A stretch of DNA of 64,000 nt from positions 62,001-126,000 of the forward strand of contig JBKDAN010000064.1 of the NCBI GenBank assembly GCA_046316615.1, written 5' to 3'. Positions 1-8,562 of the stretch are shown here, piece by piece; within the stretch, counting starts at the first letter, position 1; each line of letters begins with the position of its first letter. The stretch comes from BJHL01 sp040378885. GTDB taxonomy: Bacteria; Planctomycetota; Phycisphaerae; Phycisphaerales; UBA1924. A program made the position numbers and the translations under genes. Under the pieces are notes generated by a model. That model was given only the letters and a program-made list of their open reading frames with translations, did not search any database and was not told the origin of the DNA.

Positions 1-2
1 CA

Positions 3-365
3 TTTGGGGCGTCGATGGCAGTGTTTGAAGCATCGAAGTCGTTTCCGAAGGCTGAGCAGTACTCATTGACTGATCAGATTCGACGATCATCGCGATCTGT
101 CACGGTGAACATTACCGAAGCGTGGCGAAAACGGCGATATGAGGCTGCGTTTATAAGCAAGCTGAACGATGCAGAGGCGGAGGCGGCGGAAACACAGGAT
201 TGGATTGAGTACGCCGTGAAATGCGGATACTTGCAGCGCCCGGAGGGAGCCTCGCTGTACAAGCAGTATGATGACATACTACGAACGCTGGTCGGCATGA
301 TCGTTCATGCCGACACATGGGTGCTTCCCATGTCAGCCCGCGAGTCACGGGCACGGCGAGAGTAA
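3..365 (+). CDS. Four-helix-bundle protein (23S rRNA intervening-sequence protein family), 5' end outside window
   Basis: The frame is open to the left edge, and the first in-window ATG (15) falls inside the first helix expected for the family, so the true start is probably upstream of base 1. The visible part matches the four-helix-bundle (S23/IVP) family: a helix ending in FPKAEQYSLTDQIRRSSRSV, then a VNITEAW stretch close to the usual VPANIAEG, then two more amphipathic helices. These are small cytosolic proteins of unknown biochemical role, often found as singletons. It ends 75 bases before the likely ftsY start. Family call is firm; function is not known. Confidence 0.75.
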   Translation, partial: FGASMAVFEASKSFPKAEQYSLTDQIRRSSRSVTVNITEAWRKRRYEAAFISKLNDAEAEAAETQDWIEYAVKCGYLQRPEGASLYKQYDDILRTLVGMIVHADTWVLPMSARESRARRE

Positions 366-439
366 TCACTGAATTCAGCATCCTGCGTTTGCCGAATCAC
401 CTGCTCACCCCCCCACCTGCTCACCTGCTCACTTCCACC

Positions 440-1381
440 ATGGGATTCTTCAAATCACTCGTTGACGGCTTCAAGAAGGGTCTGGAGAAGACGCGTGACG
501 CCATTGTCACGGGCGTGCAGGGGCTGCGCAACATTCTCACGGGGCGCAAGCTCGATGAGGCGTTGATTGATGAGATTGAGCGGCGGCTGCTGCAGGCGGA
601 CGTGGGCGTCAAGACAACGACGAAGTTGATTGACGGGCTGCGAGCGGACTTTCGCAGCGGCGAGATGGAGAGCGGTGATCAGGCGTTGGCATATCTCAAG
701 CGTGAGATCGCGGCGTTGTGGCCTCAGCAGGATCGGACGCTGCGATTCGCTCCCGCGGATGCGAACTTGCCCACGGTGATTCTGGTGACGGGCGTGAATG
801 GCGTGGGAAAGACCACGAGCATTGCAAAGTTGTGCAGCACGCTGCGTGGCCAAGGCAAGACGGTGCTGCTGGGGGCTTGCGACACGTTCCGTGCGGGTGC
901 GGTTGCGCAGTTGGAAACGTGGGCCAACAGGCTGGGTGTGGAAGTGGTGAAGGGACAGCAAGGGGGCGATCCGGCGGCGGTGGCGTTTGACGCGTGCGCG
1001 GCGGCGAAGAGTCGCAAGGTGGATGTGCTGATTCTGGATACTGCGGGGCGACTGCAGACGCAGGATCCGCTGATGCGGCAGCTCACGAAGATTCGCAGCG
1101 TGGTGCAGAAGCAGATTGAGGGCGGGCCGCACGAGGTGCTGCTGGTGCTGGACGCAACGAGCGGTCAGAATGCGCTGCGGCAGGCGGAAGAGTTTGGCAA
1201 GGCGGCGGGCGTGACGGGGATTTTCCTCGCGAAGCTGGACGGCACGGCGAAGGGCGGCATTGTGGTCGCGGTGCGCGATGTGACTGACATTCCCGTGAAG
1301 TTCGTGGGCGTGGGTGAAACCCCTGCAGATGTACAGGTGTTTGATCCTGAAGCGTTTGTTGAAGCGCTCTTCAGTGCGTGA
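440..1381 (+). CDS. ftsY: Signal recognition particle receptor FtsY
   Basis: A 313-residue SRP-receptor GTPase that docks ribosome-nascent-chain-SRP complexes at the inner membrane and, with Ffh, hands them to SecYEG. The N domain covers about residues 1-100. The NG GTPase follows: P-loop GVNGVGKTT at 118-126, DTFRAGA at 148-154, DTAGR at 200-204, AKLD (in place of TKLD) at 264-267 and GVGE at 290-293. The frame is open further upstream (to 317), but the extension is low-complexity and overlaps the previous gene, so I use the ATG at 440 that begins MGFFKSL. There is no long acidic A domain, so this is a short FtsY. Confidence 0.96.
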   Translation: MGFFKSLVDGFKKGLEKTRDAIVTGVQGLRNILTGRKLDEALIDEIERRLLQADVGVKTTTKLIDGLRADFRSGEMESGDQALAYLKREIAALWPQQDRTLRFAPADANLPTVILVTGVNGVGKTTSIAKLCSTLRGQGKTVLLGACDTFRAGAVAQLETWANRLGVEVVKGQQGGDPAAVAFDACAAAKSRKVDVLILDTAGRLQTQDPLMRQLTKIRSVVQKQIEGGPHEVLLVLDATSGQNALRQAEEFGKAAGVTGIFLAKLDGTAKGGIVVAVRDVTDIPVKFVGVGETPADVQVFDPEAFVEALFSA

Positions 1382-1511
1382 GATGGGACGCTGCAAAAGT
1401 TGCCTGATTGGGGCAGCCGCCTGCACGGTTTATCGCGAGGTTTGGTGAACTGACATCGATTATGCGGACCATGCGTGAAGTGGGCTGCTTGTGCTGCCGA
1501 TGCGATGGGGC

Positions 1512-2468
1512 ATGAGCACGAACAAAACCCCTGGCGACATTCTCCTTGATGCAGGCACCAACGAACTGGAAGTGCTGGTGTTTGGACTTGCGGGCGGGTA
1601 CTACGGGGTGAACGTTGCAAAGGTGCGCGAGGTGATCAAGCCGATGCCTTTGACGTCGGCTCCGCATCAGCATGCGAGCGTGCTGGGGATGTTCAACATT
1701 CGCGGTAATGTGCTGCCCGTGGTGGATCTGGCCAAGCACCTGACGCTCTCGCGACAGACGGATCGCAAGGGCGAAGGCCGCGTGATCATCACGGAATTCA
1801 ACGGGCTGCGTACGGGATTCCTGGTTGACAGCGTGGATCAGATCTATCGCATGGCGTGGACGAAGGTTCGGCCTGCGCCGGAAGTGGGTACGGACGGCGA
1901 GAACGCGACGACGCCCATCACTGGCGTGATTGAGATGAAGGACAAGCTGATTCTGATGATCGACTTTGAGTCGGTCGCGGATGCGATTCTGATTGAGCGG
2001 CGGCTGCACATTGAGAGCGTGGCGAACACGCTGGGTGTGGACCGCGCGAGCAAGCGCGTGATCATCGCGGAGGATTCACCCTTCATGCGCAACGTGCTGC
2101 GCGAGGTGTTCCTCGCGAGCGGCTACACCAACCTGACGGTGTGCAGCAACGGGGAAGAAGCGTGGGAAGCGATCAACGCGGCGGCGGGCAAGGTTGACTG
2201 CCTGGTGAGCGACATCGAGATGCCTCGCATGGACGGGCTGCACCTGTGCAAGCGGATCAAGGAGTCGCCCACGCTCAAACAGACGCCCGTGGTGCTGTTC
2301 AGCAGTCTCATCAGCGAGGACAATCGCAAGAAGGGCGAGCAGGTGGGCGCGGACATGCAGGTAAGCAAGCCCGAACTGAGCGAAACCGTACTGCTTGTCG
2401 ACAAGGTTGTGAGCGGACGGCTTGAAGAAGTGCGTGCGGCTGCACGTGAGCATCGCAAGGCGGCGTAA
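1512..2468 (+). CDS. cheV: CheV-type chemotaxis coupling protein (CheW-receiver fusion)
   Basis: A 318-residue fusion of a CheW-like coupling domain (about 20-165; IRGNVLPVVDLAK is typical) and a CheY-like receiver (about 181-310). Receiver residues are intact: acidic pair E187/D188, phospho-acceptor D234 in SDIEMPRMDG, S264/S265 and the conserved lysine K286. CheV scaffolds CheA to chemoreceptors and is thought to buffer adaptation through phosphorylation. No other chemotaxis gene is in the window, so it acts with a cluster elsewhere. ATGs at 1491 and 1500 are in frame, but family alignment favours 1512 (MSTNKTPGD). Confidence 0.9.
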   Translation: MSTNKTPGDILLDAGTNELEVLVFGLAGGYYGVNVAKVREVIKPMPLTSAPHQHASVLGMFNIRGNVLPVVDLAKHLTLSRQTDRKGEGRVIITEFNGLRTGFLVDSVDQIYRMAWTKVRPAPEVGTDGENATTPITGVIEMKDKLILMIDFESVADAILIERRLHIESVANTLGVDRASKRVIIAEDSPFMRNVLREVFLASGYTNLTVCSNGEEAWEAINAAAGKVDCLVSDIEMPRMDGLHLCKRIKESPTLKQTPVVLFSSLISEDNRKKGEQVGADMQVSKPELSETVLLVDKVVSGRLEEVRAAAREHRKAA

Positions 2469-2483
2469 GAGCAGGCTGCGCAC

Positions 2484-3062
2484 TCAAGGCTGGATCTTGG
2501 GGCGCCAACCGTTCTCGCCGTCACGCAGCAGGTCGAACATGGGCCACAGCGCGCAGAAGTCGTCGCCTGGACCGAATCGCCGCGTACCTGTGCGCACGAT
2601 ACCTGCGGGGGTGCGGGCGAATGCGCTCACACCCGGCTGGAATGCGCCGTAGGTTGACTCGGTGTCGCCCTCGAATCCGAGCCTCCGCGCGAAGTCAGTT
2701 CCTGCGAAGGACACGATCGGAAAGGTCCAACCGCGTGCGCTTGCGAATGCGCTGGCGACGGCGGGCTCGTCGGGCGTGCTGAGCACGAAGGCACAGCGGT
2801 CTGACAGATGGCGGTACATCGATGCGAAGCCATCGGCCCACAGCGTGCAATAGGGGCAGCGCTTGCCCATGTTGTGCACGAGCAGCAGTTCGTCGCGCGT
2901 GCCGAAGAGCTCTGACAGCCGGACCGTCGAGCCGCTGGGTACATGACGCAGGGGCATGTCGGGGACAGTCTCGGGCGGTAGATCGCGCAGCGCCTGCGTC
3001 AGGCGCTTCTTGGCATCGCGCAGTTCTCGTTCGAGCCGAATGATGTCGGGGTGGTCCAGCAT
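2484..3062 (-). CDS. DUF899-type thioredoxin-like protein
   Basis: A 192-residue cytosolic protein of the thioredoxin-fold DUF899/AhpC-like group. It has an N-terminal helical segment, then a thioredoxin-like core with MGKRCPYCTLWADGF; the CPYC pair is at residues 69-72 from the chosen start. The family is presumed to be redox-active, but no substrate is established. An in-frame start at 3125 would overlap the divergent ppa gene, so I use the ATG at 3062 (MLDHPDIIRLERELR), which leaves 45 bases between the two divergent starts. It converges with cheV, with only 15 bases between the stops. Confidence 0.82.
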   Translation of the reverse strand: MLDHPDIIRLERELRDAKKRLTQALRDLPPETVPDMPLRHVPSGSTVRLSELFGTRDELLLVHNMGKRCPYCTLWADGFASMYRHLSDRCAFVLSTPDEPAVASAFASARGWTFPIVSFAGTDFARRLGFEGDTESTYGAFQPGVSAFARTPAGIVRTGTRRFGPGDDFCALWPMFDLLRDGENGWRPKIQP

Positions 3063-3107
3063 GTGTGAAGCGTACCCGAACGCAATCGCGAGGCCTACTT
3101 TCCTGCC

Positions 3108-3671
3108 ATGATTCACCCCTGGCACGAAGTCACGCCCGCACTGGAAGCGCTTGAGCTGCCCGGAAACTTCCGCGCGGTCATTGAGATTCCCAAAGGCAGC
3201 AGTAACAAGTACGAACTGGACAAGAGTTCGGGGCTGCTGAAGCTGGATCGCGTGCTGAGCAGCGCGGTGTATTACCCGGCGAATTACGGCTTCATTCCGC
3301 AGACGCTAGCGGAAGATGATGACCCGCTGGACGTGCTGGTGTACTGCACGGAGGAGATTCCGCCGCTTTGCTTGTGCGAGGCACGCGCGGTCGGACTGAT
3401 GACGATGGTGGACCAGGGTCAGCCGGATCACAAGGTGATCGCGGTGCTGCCGCAGGACCCGATTTACGCTGAGCGGACGACTGTCGCGGACTTCCCCAAG
3501 CACATCTTCAAGATGCTGCGCCGGTTCTTTGAAGACTACAAGACACTGGAAGGCAAGGAAGTGGCGGTGGACGAAGTGCAGAGCGCTGAAGTGGCGCACC
3601 GCGTGATTGAAGAGAGCTTGGCGCGATACAGCCGGGCGCGGCGATTGGGGCAGTTGACCGGGCTGCGGTAA
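3108..3671 (+). CDS. ppa: Inorganic pyrophosphatase (family I)
   Basis: A 187-residue soluble Mg-dependent pyrophosphatase that hydrolyses PPi to two phosphates, pulling biosynthetic reactions forward. The family signature D-x-D-P-L-D lies at residues 70-75 (EDDDPLDVLV). The substrate loop VIEIPKGSSNKYE near residue 25 and YYPANYGFIPQT near 55 are also typical. Length is normal for bacterial family I enzymes. It is divergent from the DUF899 gene and followed after about 40 bases by a hisN-like phosphatase on the same strand. Confidence 0.96.
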   Translation: MIHPWHEVTPALEALELPGNFRAVIEIPKGSSNKYELDKSSGLLKLDRVLSSAVYYPANYGFIPQTLAEDDDPLDVLVYCTEEIPPLCLCEARAVGLMTMVDQGQPDHKVIAVLPQDPIYAERTTVADFPKHIFKMLRRFFEDYKTLEGKEVAVDEVQSAEVAHRVIEESLARYSRARRLGQLTGLR

Positions 3672-3710
3672 GGCGAGCGAAGTCGAACCGCCTTCGCATA
3701 TGCTCCGTTC

Positions 3711-4502
3711 ATGGCAGATCAACACGCGCAGGAAGTTCAAAGGCGACTGGCATTGGCTCTGGCAGCAGCGGAGCAAATGGGGCAGGTCGCAATGCGGCTG
3801 TATCAGAGTGATGCGATGAGCGCGACGCGGAAGGCGGACGGCTCGGTTGTTACACCGGCAGACAAAGATGCGGAGACGCTGCTGCGTGAGATGATTGCGC
3901 GGGCGTTTCCCGATGATGCGATTCTGGGTGAGGAGTTTGGGGAGTCGGGCGGCAAGTCGGGCTTTCGCTGGGTGATTGATCCGATTGACGGCACACGGAG
4001 CTTTGTGGACGGGATCCCGACGTTTGCGAACTTGGTAGCGGTTGAGTTTGGCGGGCGGGCTGTCGCGGGCGTTGCGAACTTTCCTGCGCTGAGCGAGTGC
4101 GTGTGGGCCAGTGATGGCAGCGGCGCACAGTGGCGCAGCCGGCAGGGATTGCGTACGGCGCGGGTGGCCGCGGCGGTGGAAATGAACAAGGCGATGGTGC
4201 AGACGGCGAGCCCGCAGAGCTATGCGCGGCATGGCAAGGTGAGTGCACTGGACAGAATCGCGAAGCAGACGCTGCGCACGCACGGGTGGAATGATGCGTA
4301 CTCGTTTGCACTCACTGCGACAGGACGCAGCCACGCGACGGTGGCGTTTGGATTTTCTCGCTGGGATGTCGCGCCGTTTGAGGTGATCTTCGCGGAAGCG
4401 GGCGGGCAACTGACGGATTGGTCAGGCAAGGGTCCTGCGCTCGCGACTGCGCTGGGAACGAGCCGGGCGATGAAGGATGTGTTTCTGGAACTGCTGGCGT
4501 GA
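3711..4502 (+). CDS. hisN: Inositol-monophosphatase family phosphatase, probably histidinol-phosphatase
   Basis: A 263-residue Mg-dependent phosphatase of the IMPase/FIG superfamily. Metal-binding residues are visible as E74 in ILGEEFG and as the WVIDPIDGTRSF motif at 87-98 (D90, D93). The C-terminal WDVAPFEVIFAEAGG motif is complete. The spacing and TRSF variant fit HisN-type histidinol-phosphate phosphatases of histidine synthesis better than inositol phosphatases, but substrate cannot be settled from sequence alone. No other his gene is nearby. Confidence 0.82.
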   Translation: MADQHAQEVQRRLALALAAAEQMGQVAMRLYQSDAMSATRKADGSVVTPADKDAETLLREMIARAFPDDAILGEEFGESGGKSGFRWVIDPIDGTRSFVDGIPTFANLVAVEFGGRAVAGVANFPALSECVWASDGSGAQWRSRQGLRTARVAAAVEMNKAMVQTASPQSYARHGKVSALDRIAKQTLRTHGWNDAYSFALTATGRSHATVAFGFSRWDVAPFEVIFAEAGGQLTDWSGKGPALATALGTSRAMKDVFLELLA

Positions 4503-4570
4503 GTGGGATTCTCGCGGCGTGATGGAATCGGGCGTGCTTTCCTCAAGGCTCCCCCACTATCTTCTGTTGC

Positions 4571-5521
4571 ATGTTTGGTTCGCATCTTTCCATTTCGGGC
4601 GGCATGGTGAACGCGTTGCTTGAGGCGGAGCAACTGGGGCTGGACACCGTGCAGGTGTTCACGAAGAACCAGCAGCAGTGGAAGGCTCCGCCACTTGCGG
4701 AAGCAGCGGTGAAGGATTGGGTTGGTGCGTTGAAGCGACTGGGGTGGCAGACGCGCACGGTGAGTCACGCGAGTTACCTGATCAATCTGGCTTCATGCGA
4801 TGATGAGCTCTTCGGCAAGAGCGTGGACTTGATGACAGATGAGATCGAGCGGTGCGAGGCGCTTTCGATTCCTCATTTGGTGCATCATCCCGGGTCGTTT
4901 GTCGGGTGGACGCGTGAGCAGGGGATTGCGCGGATTGCAGCGGCATACAAGGAGTTGTTCAAGCGAACGAAGGGCGCGAAGGTCATTTCGTGTCTGGAGG
5001 GTGTGACGGGCGCGGGCTCGCAGATTGGCGGGCCCTTTGAGGACTTGGCGGGGCTGCGGGCGGCGATTATCGATGCGACGGGAGACGCGGGGCGCGTGGG
5101 GTTCTGTCTTGACAGTTGCCATTTGCATGCGGCGGGTCACGACATGAGCACGCTGGCGGCGGGGACGGCGACGCTCAAGCGGTTTGATGAAATTTGCGGG
5201 CTGAAGATTGTGAAAGTCTGGCACATCAATGACAGCAAGGGTGCTTTGGGGAGCAAACTTGATCGACATGACCATATTGGGATGGGGCACGTGGGCGGCT
5301 CGCCTGTGAAGCATGTGAAACCCGGGAAGAAGGCGGAGGGGAGCTTTTCGAGCAAGCGGCTGGCGGACTCTGGCTTCGCTGCAATCGTGCAACACCCGGC
5401 GTTTGGCGAAGTGCCCAAGATCATGGAAACGCCCAAGGAAGATGCGAAGGCGGCCAAGGGCATGGCTGTCAGCAAGCGGGCGGATAGCGTGAATTTGAAG
5501 CGGCTGCGGGGTTTGCTGTGA
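4571..5521 (+). CDS. nfo: Deoxyribonuclease IV (endonuclease IV, AP endonuclease)
   Basis: A 316-residue zinc-dependent AP endonuclease of base-excision repair with a TIM-barrel fold. The N-terminus is GSHLSISGG. Metal-site motifs appear in order: VHHPGSFVGW, a CLEGVTG glutamate segment, FCLDSCHLHAAGHD and the HINDSKGALGSKLDRHDHIGMG region. The family is usually 280-300 residues; the extra length is a Lys/Ala-rich tail and a short insertion after residue 245. It stands alone, followed by a TPR lipoprotein. Confidence 0.95.
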   Translation: MFGSHLSISGGMVNALLEAEQLGLDTVQVFTKNQQQWKAPPLAEAAVKDWVGALKRLGWQTRTVSHASYLINLASCDDELFGKSVDLMTDEIERCEALSIPHLVHHPGSFVGWTREQGIARIAAAYKELFKRTKGAKVISCLEGVTGAGSQIGGPFEDLAGLRAAIIDATGDAGRVGFCLDSCHLHAAGHDMSTLAAGTATLKRFDEICGLKIVKVWHINDSKGALGSKLDRHDHIGMGHVGGSPVKHVKPGKKAEGSFSSKRLADSGFAAIVQHPAFGEVPKIMETPKEDAKAAKGMAVSKRADSVNLKRLRGLL

Positions 5522-5614
5522 GGGGGCGGTATCTGTTTGCACATTTTCAGGCTCATTGGCCGATACGCTGGGTTGATTCCCTGTCCGCCGGAAGCGTCCA
5601 AAGATTGGAGCATC

Positions 5615-6778
5615 ATGCTGCACGCTGAGAGGTTGTTGTCGTCGTCGGCTCGCATTGCGATGGTGGTCGCGCTGGTGACGTGCGCGGGGACGCTGACTGG
5701 TTGCCGGATGCTGGACGCCAAGCGAGGAGAATCTCGGCAGGCGGCGGTGAGTGGTGATGCGGCTGCGGCGGGCGATTCCGCGGCGGCGGCGGCGAACACG
5801 ACCAACGCACCGCGCGGGGCGCGGGCGGAAGTGCCGGCGACGGGGCCTATTCCAGAGCGGCTGCGGTCGCTGGATCAGGCGTTGCCGAGCGATGAGGTTG
5901 TGGCGGGGACAGACTCGTTGCAGCGTGGCACGGTGCTGATGCAGCAGGGGCTGAATGTGGAAGCCGCCAAGGCGTTTGAGTTGGCGATTGCTGAGAATCC
6001 GCTGCTGACACCGGCGTACATGAGGCTGGGTGAGATTCGCTACAAGGAAGGCGATCTCGCGGCAGCGGAACAGGCGTTTGGTCAGGCTGCGACGCTGGAA
6101 CCGACGAACTTTGATGCGCAGTACAAGTATGCGATGGTGCTGCACGAACTGGGCAAGTTTGATGCGGCGATTCGTACGTATCTGAAGGCGCTGGCGCTGC
6201 GGCCTGATGACTTCAAGGCGAACAGCAATTTGGCGGCTGCCTATCTGCAGACGAATGAGCCGCGTGAGGCGTTGCCTTATGCGCAGCGGGCGATTGAGCT
6301 GAACCCCAATGACGTGGCGGGACGCACGAACCTTGGCGCGGTGTATTCGGCGCTGGGGCAGTACGAGAACGCGATCACTGAGTATCAGCAGGCGTCGGAA
6401 CTCACAGACCTGCAGCCCAAGTTGCTGCTGAATCTGGCGGAGGCCTATCGCAAGGTGAACCGCTTTGAGGAGATGGTCAGCACGCTGGAGCAAGTCATTC
6501 GCGTGGAGCCCAGTGCAGCGGCGTATGAGCGGCTGGGCACCGGTCACTTCCGGCTGGGCCAGTTTGATGAGAGCCTGGCGAGTTTTGAGAAGGCTGTTGA
6601 ACTGGATGGCGATTACTTCCCCGCGCTGAACGGCGTGGGCGTGTGCCTGCTGCGGCGGTACATTGCGGATCAGGAAGATCTGGACTCGCGCGACGGGGCG
6701 ATCAAGGCTCTGCGGCGGAGTTTGCAGATTGAGCGGAACCAGCCGCGGGTGGTGCAGTTGTTGAGTCAGTATCAGTAA
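5615..6778 (+). CDS. TPR-repeat lipoprotein
   Basis: A 387-residue predicted lipoprotein. The start at 5615 is preceded by GGAG at about 7 bases. The N-terminus has a basic stretch, a hydrophobic core and a lipobox LTGC near residue 30, so it is probably membrane-anchored in the periplasm. An Ala-rich linker follows, then about seven consecutive tetratricopeptide repeats from about residue 100 (NPLLTPAYMRLGEIRYKEGD, TNFDAQYKYAMVLHELGKF and successors). TPR arrays mediate protein-protein contacts; the partner is unknown. It lies 150 bases upstream of secG. Confidence 0.85.
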   Translation: MLHAERLLSSSARIAMVVALVTCAGTLTGCRMLDAKRGESRQAAVSGDAAAAGDSAAAAANTTNAPRGARAEVPATGPIPERLRSLDQALPSDEVVAGTDSLQRGTVLMQQGLNVEAAKAFELAIAENPLLTPAYMRLGEIRYKEGDLAAAEQAFGQAATLEPTNFDAQYKYAMVLHELGKFDAAIRTYLKALALRPDDFKANSNLAAAYLQTNEPREALPYAQRAIELNPNDVAGRTNLGAVYSALGQYENAITEYQQASELTDLQPKLLLNLAEAYRKVNRFEEMVSTLEQVIRVEPSAAAYERLGTGHFRLGQFDESLASFEKAVELDGDYFPALNGVGVCLLRRYIADQEDLDSRDGAIKALRRSLQIERNQPRVVQLLSQYQ

Positions 6779-6928
6779 GCAGAGATGAAGTGCAGGAGTG
6801 CCGGGGTACTGGCCGAAACCGTCGATCTGGCGAAGGATCGTTGAAACGGGCGGGGCCTATACTTTGGGCTCATTTGCTGCCGGGCGGTTGCTGCCGCGTC
6901 GGAGCGGTGATGTCTGGAAGATTTTCGT

Positions 6929-7507
6929 ATGAGCGATGTCATGTTTACGCTGGCGGCCCTGGGGCCTGCCTGGCTGGCAAATGTTCTGCTGCCGATTTTC
7001 ATCCTGATCTGCGTGATCATGGTGCTGGTGGTGCTGATTCAGAAGCCGCAGGGCGGTGGTTTGGCTGGGGCCTTTGGCGGAAGCAGCGCCGGGTCGGGCC
7101 AGACGGCCTTTGGTACGAAGACGGGCGACGCGCTGACGGTGTTCACGGTCGGCGTGTTTGTGCTGTTCGTGCTGCTGGCGATTTTGCTGAACCTGGCGAT
7201 GAAGGCACCGAAGGTGTCTTCTGAAGCAGTTGCGCAGCCGGCGAGCACGACGGCTCCGGCAGACAGCTCGCCTGCGACAGGCGGTACGGACAACTCGGTG
7301 GGCGGATCGCTGCCCACCAGTCTGCCCACGGGCCTGCCCACCACGCCAGCACCGGCACCGGTGGATGCGGGTGCGGAACTGCCCGCGAATGTGACGACGC
7401 CCGCGGCTCCGGCGACGACTCCTGCCCCCGCCCCTACCACCCCCACCCCTGCGCCGGCGACCGACCCTGCGCAGCCTGCAGCGCCCAAGCCTGATGGGGG
7501 ATTCTGA
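6929..7507 (+). CDS. secG: Preprotein translocase subunit SecG with long Pro/Ala-rich tail
   Basis: A 192-residue SecG. Two transmembrane helices (about residues 13-38 and 70-92) flank the conserved cytosolic loop VVLIQKPQGGGLAGAFGGSSA, the family signature. SecG assists SecYE in protein export. Usual SecG is 75-130 residues; here about 90 additional residues form a Thr/Ala/Pro-rich low-complexity tail, which looks like an unfolded extension rather than a domain. A GGAAG ribosome site precedes the ATG. An 8-bp stem-loop follows the stop. Confidence 0.93.
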   Translation: MSDVMFTLAALGPAWLANVLLPIFILICVIMVLVVLIQKPQGGGLAGAFGGSSAGSGQTAFGTKTGDALTVFTVGVFVLFVLLAILLNLAMKAPKVSSEAVAQPASTTAPADSSPATGGTDNSVGGSLPTSLPTGLPTTPAPAPVDAGAELPANVTTPAAPATTPAPAPTTPTPAPATDPAQPAAPKPDGGF

Positions 7508-7517
7508 GATTCACGCA

Positions 7518-7541
7518 GCCTCGCGGGGTTCTTCGCGAGGC
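7518..7541. other. 8-bp perfect stem-loop between secG and yicC
   Basis: GCCTCGCG and CGCGAGGC pair around an 8-base loop just after the secG stop. No U-tract follows, so it may be an RNA-stabilising or attenuating hairpin rather than an intrinsic terminator. Confidence 0.4.
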
Positions 7542-7569
7542 CAGTAGCAGACACAGAAAGTGTGACACG

Positions 7570-8457
7570 ATGCCCTCGTCCCTTCGCAGCATGACCGGGT
7601 ATGGCGAAGCCACCGCGACAGTGGGCGGCGCGCACTACTTCGTTGAAATCCGATCGCTCAACAACAAGTACTTCAAGAGCACGGTGCGGCTGCCTGATGA
7701 GATTCAGGGGCTGGAAGCGGAGATCGAGCAGAAACTGCGTGAGAAGCTGTCGCGCGGGACCATCACACTGAATGCACGCGTGAATGACTCGACGGCGAGC
7801 GCGGCGTACACGATCAACACGGCGGCGCTGGCGAAGTATGCGGAGCAGATCGCTTCTGTGCCGGGCTTTGCGGGCAAGGTTGAACTTGCGGCCCTACTGA
7901 CGCTGCCTGGCGTTTTGCAGCCGCCCAGCGATGAAGAAGAGCGGTTTGACAAGGCTCGCACTGCGGTGATGCCGCTTGTCGAGAAGGCGTGCAACGAGCT
8001 GCTGGCGATGCGCGAGCGCGAAGGCACGATGCTGGTGGCGGATCTGCGCGACAACCTGAAGCAGATCGCGGATCGGCTGTCGGTCGTGAAGGAACGCGCG
8101 CCGGCGGTGGTCGCGGATTATGAACTGCGACTGAAGACTCGCATCGAGACGATGCTGCGTGAGGCGGGGCACAGCGTCGAGGCTGTTGATCTGATTCGTG
8201 AAATCGGGTCGTACGCCGAGCGGACGGACATTGCGGAAGAGATCAAGCGGCTGGGTGCGCACCTGGACCAGTTTGATGAGCTGCTGCGCGGCAACGGCAA
8301 GCCGGTGGGACGCACGCTGGATTTCCTGTCTCAGGAGATGCTGCGCGAAGCGAACACGATCGCAAGCAAGAGCCCTGACGCGGTGATCAGCCGGAACGCG
8401 GTGGAAATCAAGGGCGCGATTGACCGCATCAAGGAACAGGTGCAGAACATCGAGTAG
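7570..8457 (+). CDS. yicC: YicC family protein (putative endoribonuclease)
   Basis: A 295-residue YicC-family protein. The N-terminus is SMTGYGEA, as in nearly all members, followed by VEIRSLNNKYFKSTVRLPDE. The C-terminal DUF1732 block is present, including EIGSYAERTDIAEEIKRLGAHLDQF and VGRTLDFLSQEMLREANTI. E. coli YicC has been shown to be an endoribonuclease. Length and domain order are normal. The gene follows secG closely on the same strand and may be cotranscribed with it. Confidence 0.93.
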   Translation: MPSSLRSMTGYGEATATVGGAHYFVEIRSLNNKYFKSTVRLPDEIQGLEAEIEQKLREKLSRGTITLNARVNDSTASAAYTINTAALAKYAEQIASVPGFAGKVELAALLTLPGVLQPPSDEEERFDKARTAVMPLVEKACNELLAMREREGTMLVADLRDNLKQIADRLSVVKERAPAVVADYELRLKTRIETMLREAGHSVEAVDLIREIGSYAERTDIAEEIKRLGAHLDQFDELLRGNGKPVGRTLDFLSQEMLREANTIASKSPDAVISRNAVEIKGAIDRIKEQVQNIE

Positions 8458-8562
8458 TGTGGGGAAGCGTTTGCGGGCGGGAAGTTGCGGAAGATCGCAA
8501 ACGAGCGGGGCGGGGTTGTTGTTGTGATTTAGAATTTGTTGTTGGGTTTGCCGGGTTATTGC

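Noticed and set aside
4793..6547. 584-codon minus-strand frame across nfo and the TPR gene
   Set aside because: Arg/His/Gln-rich shadow of two well-supported plus-strand genes.
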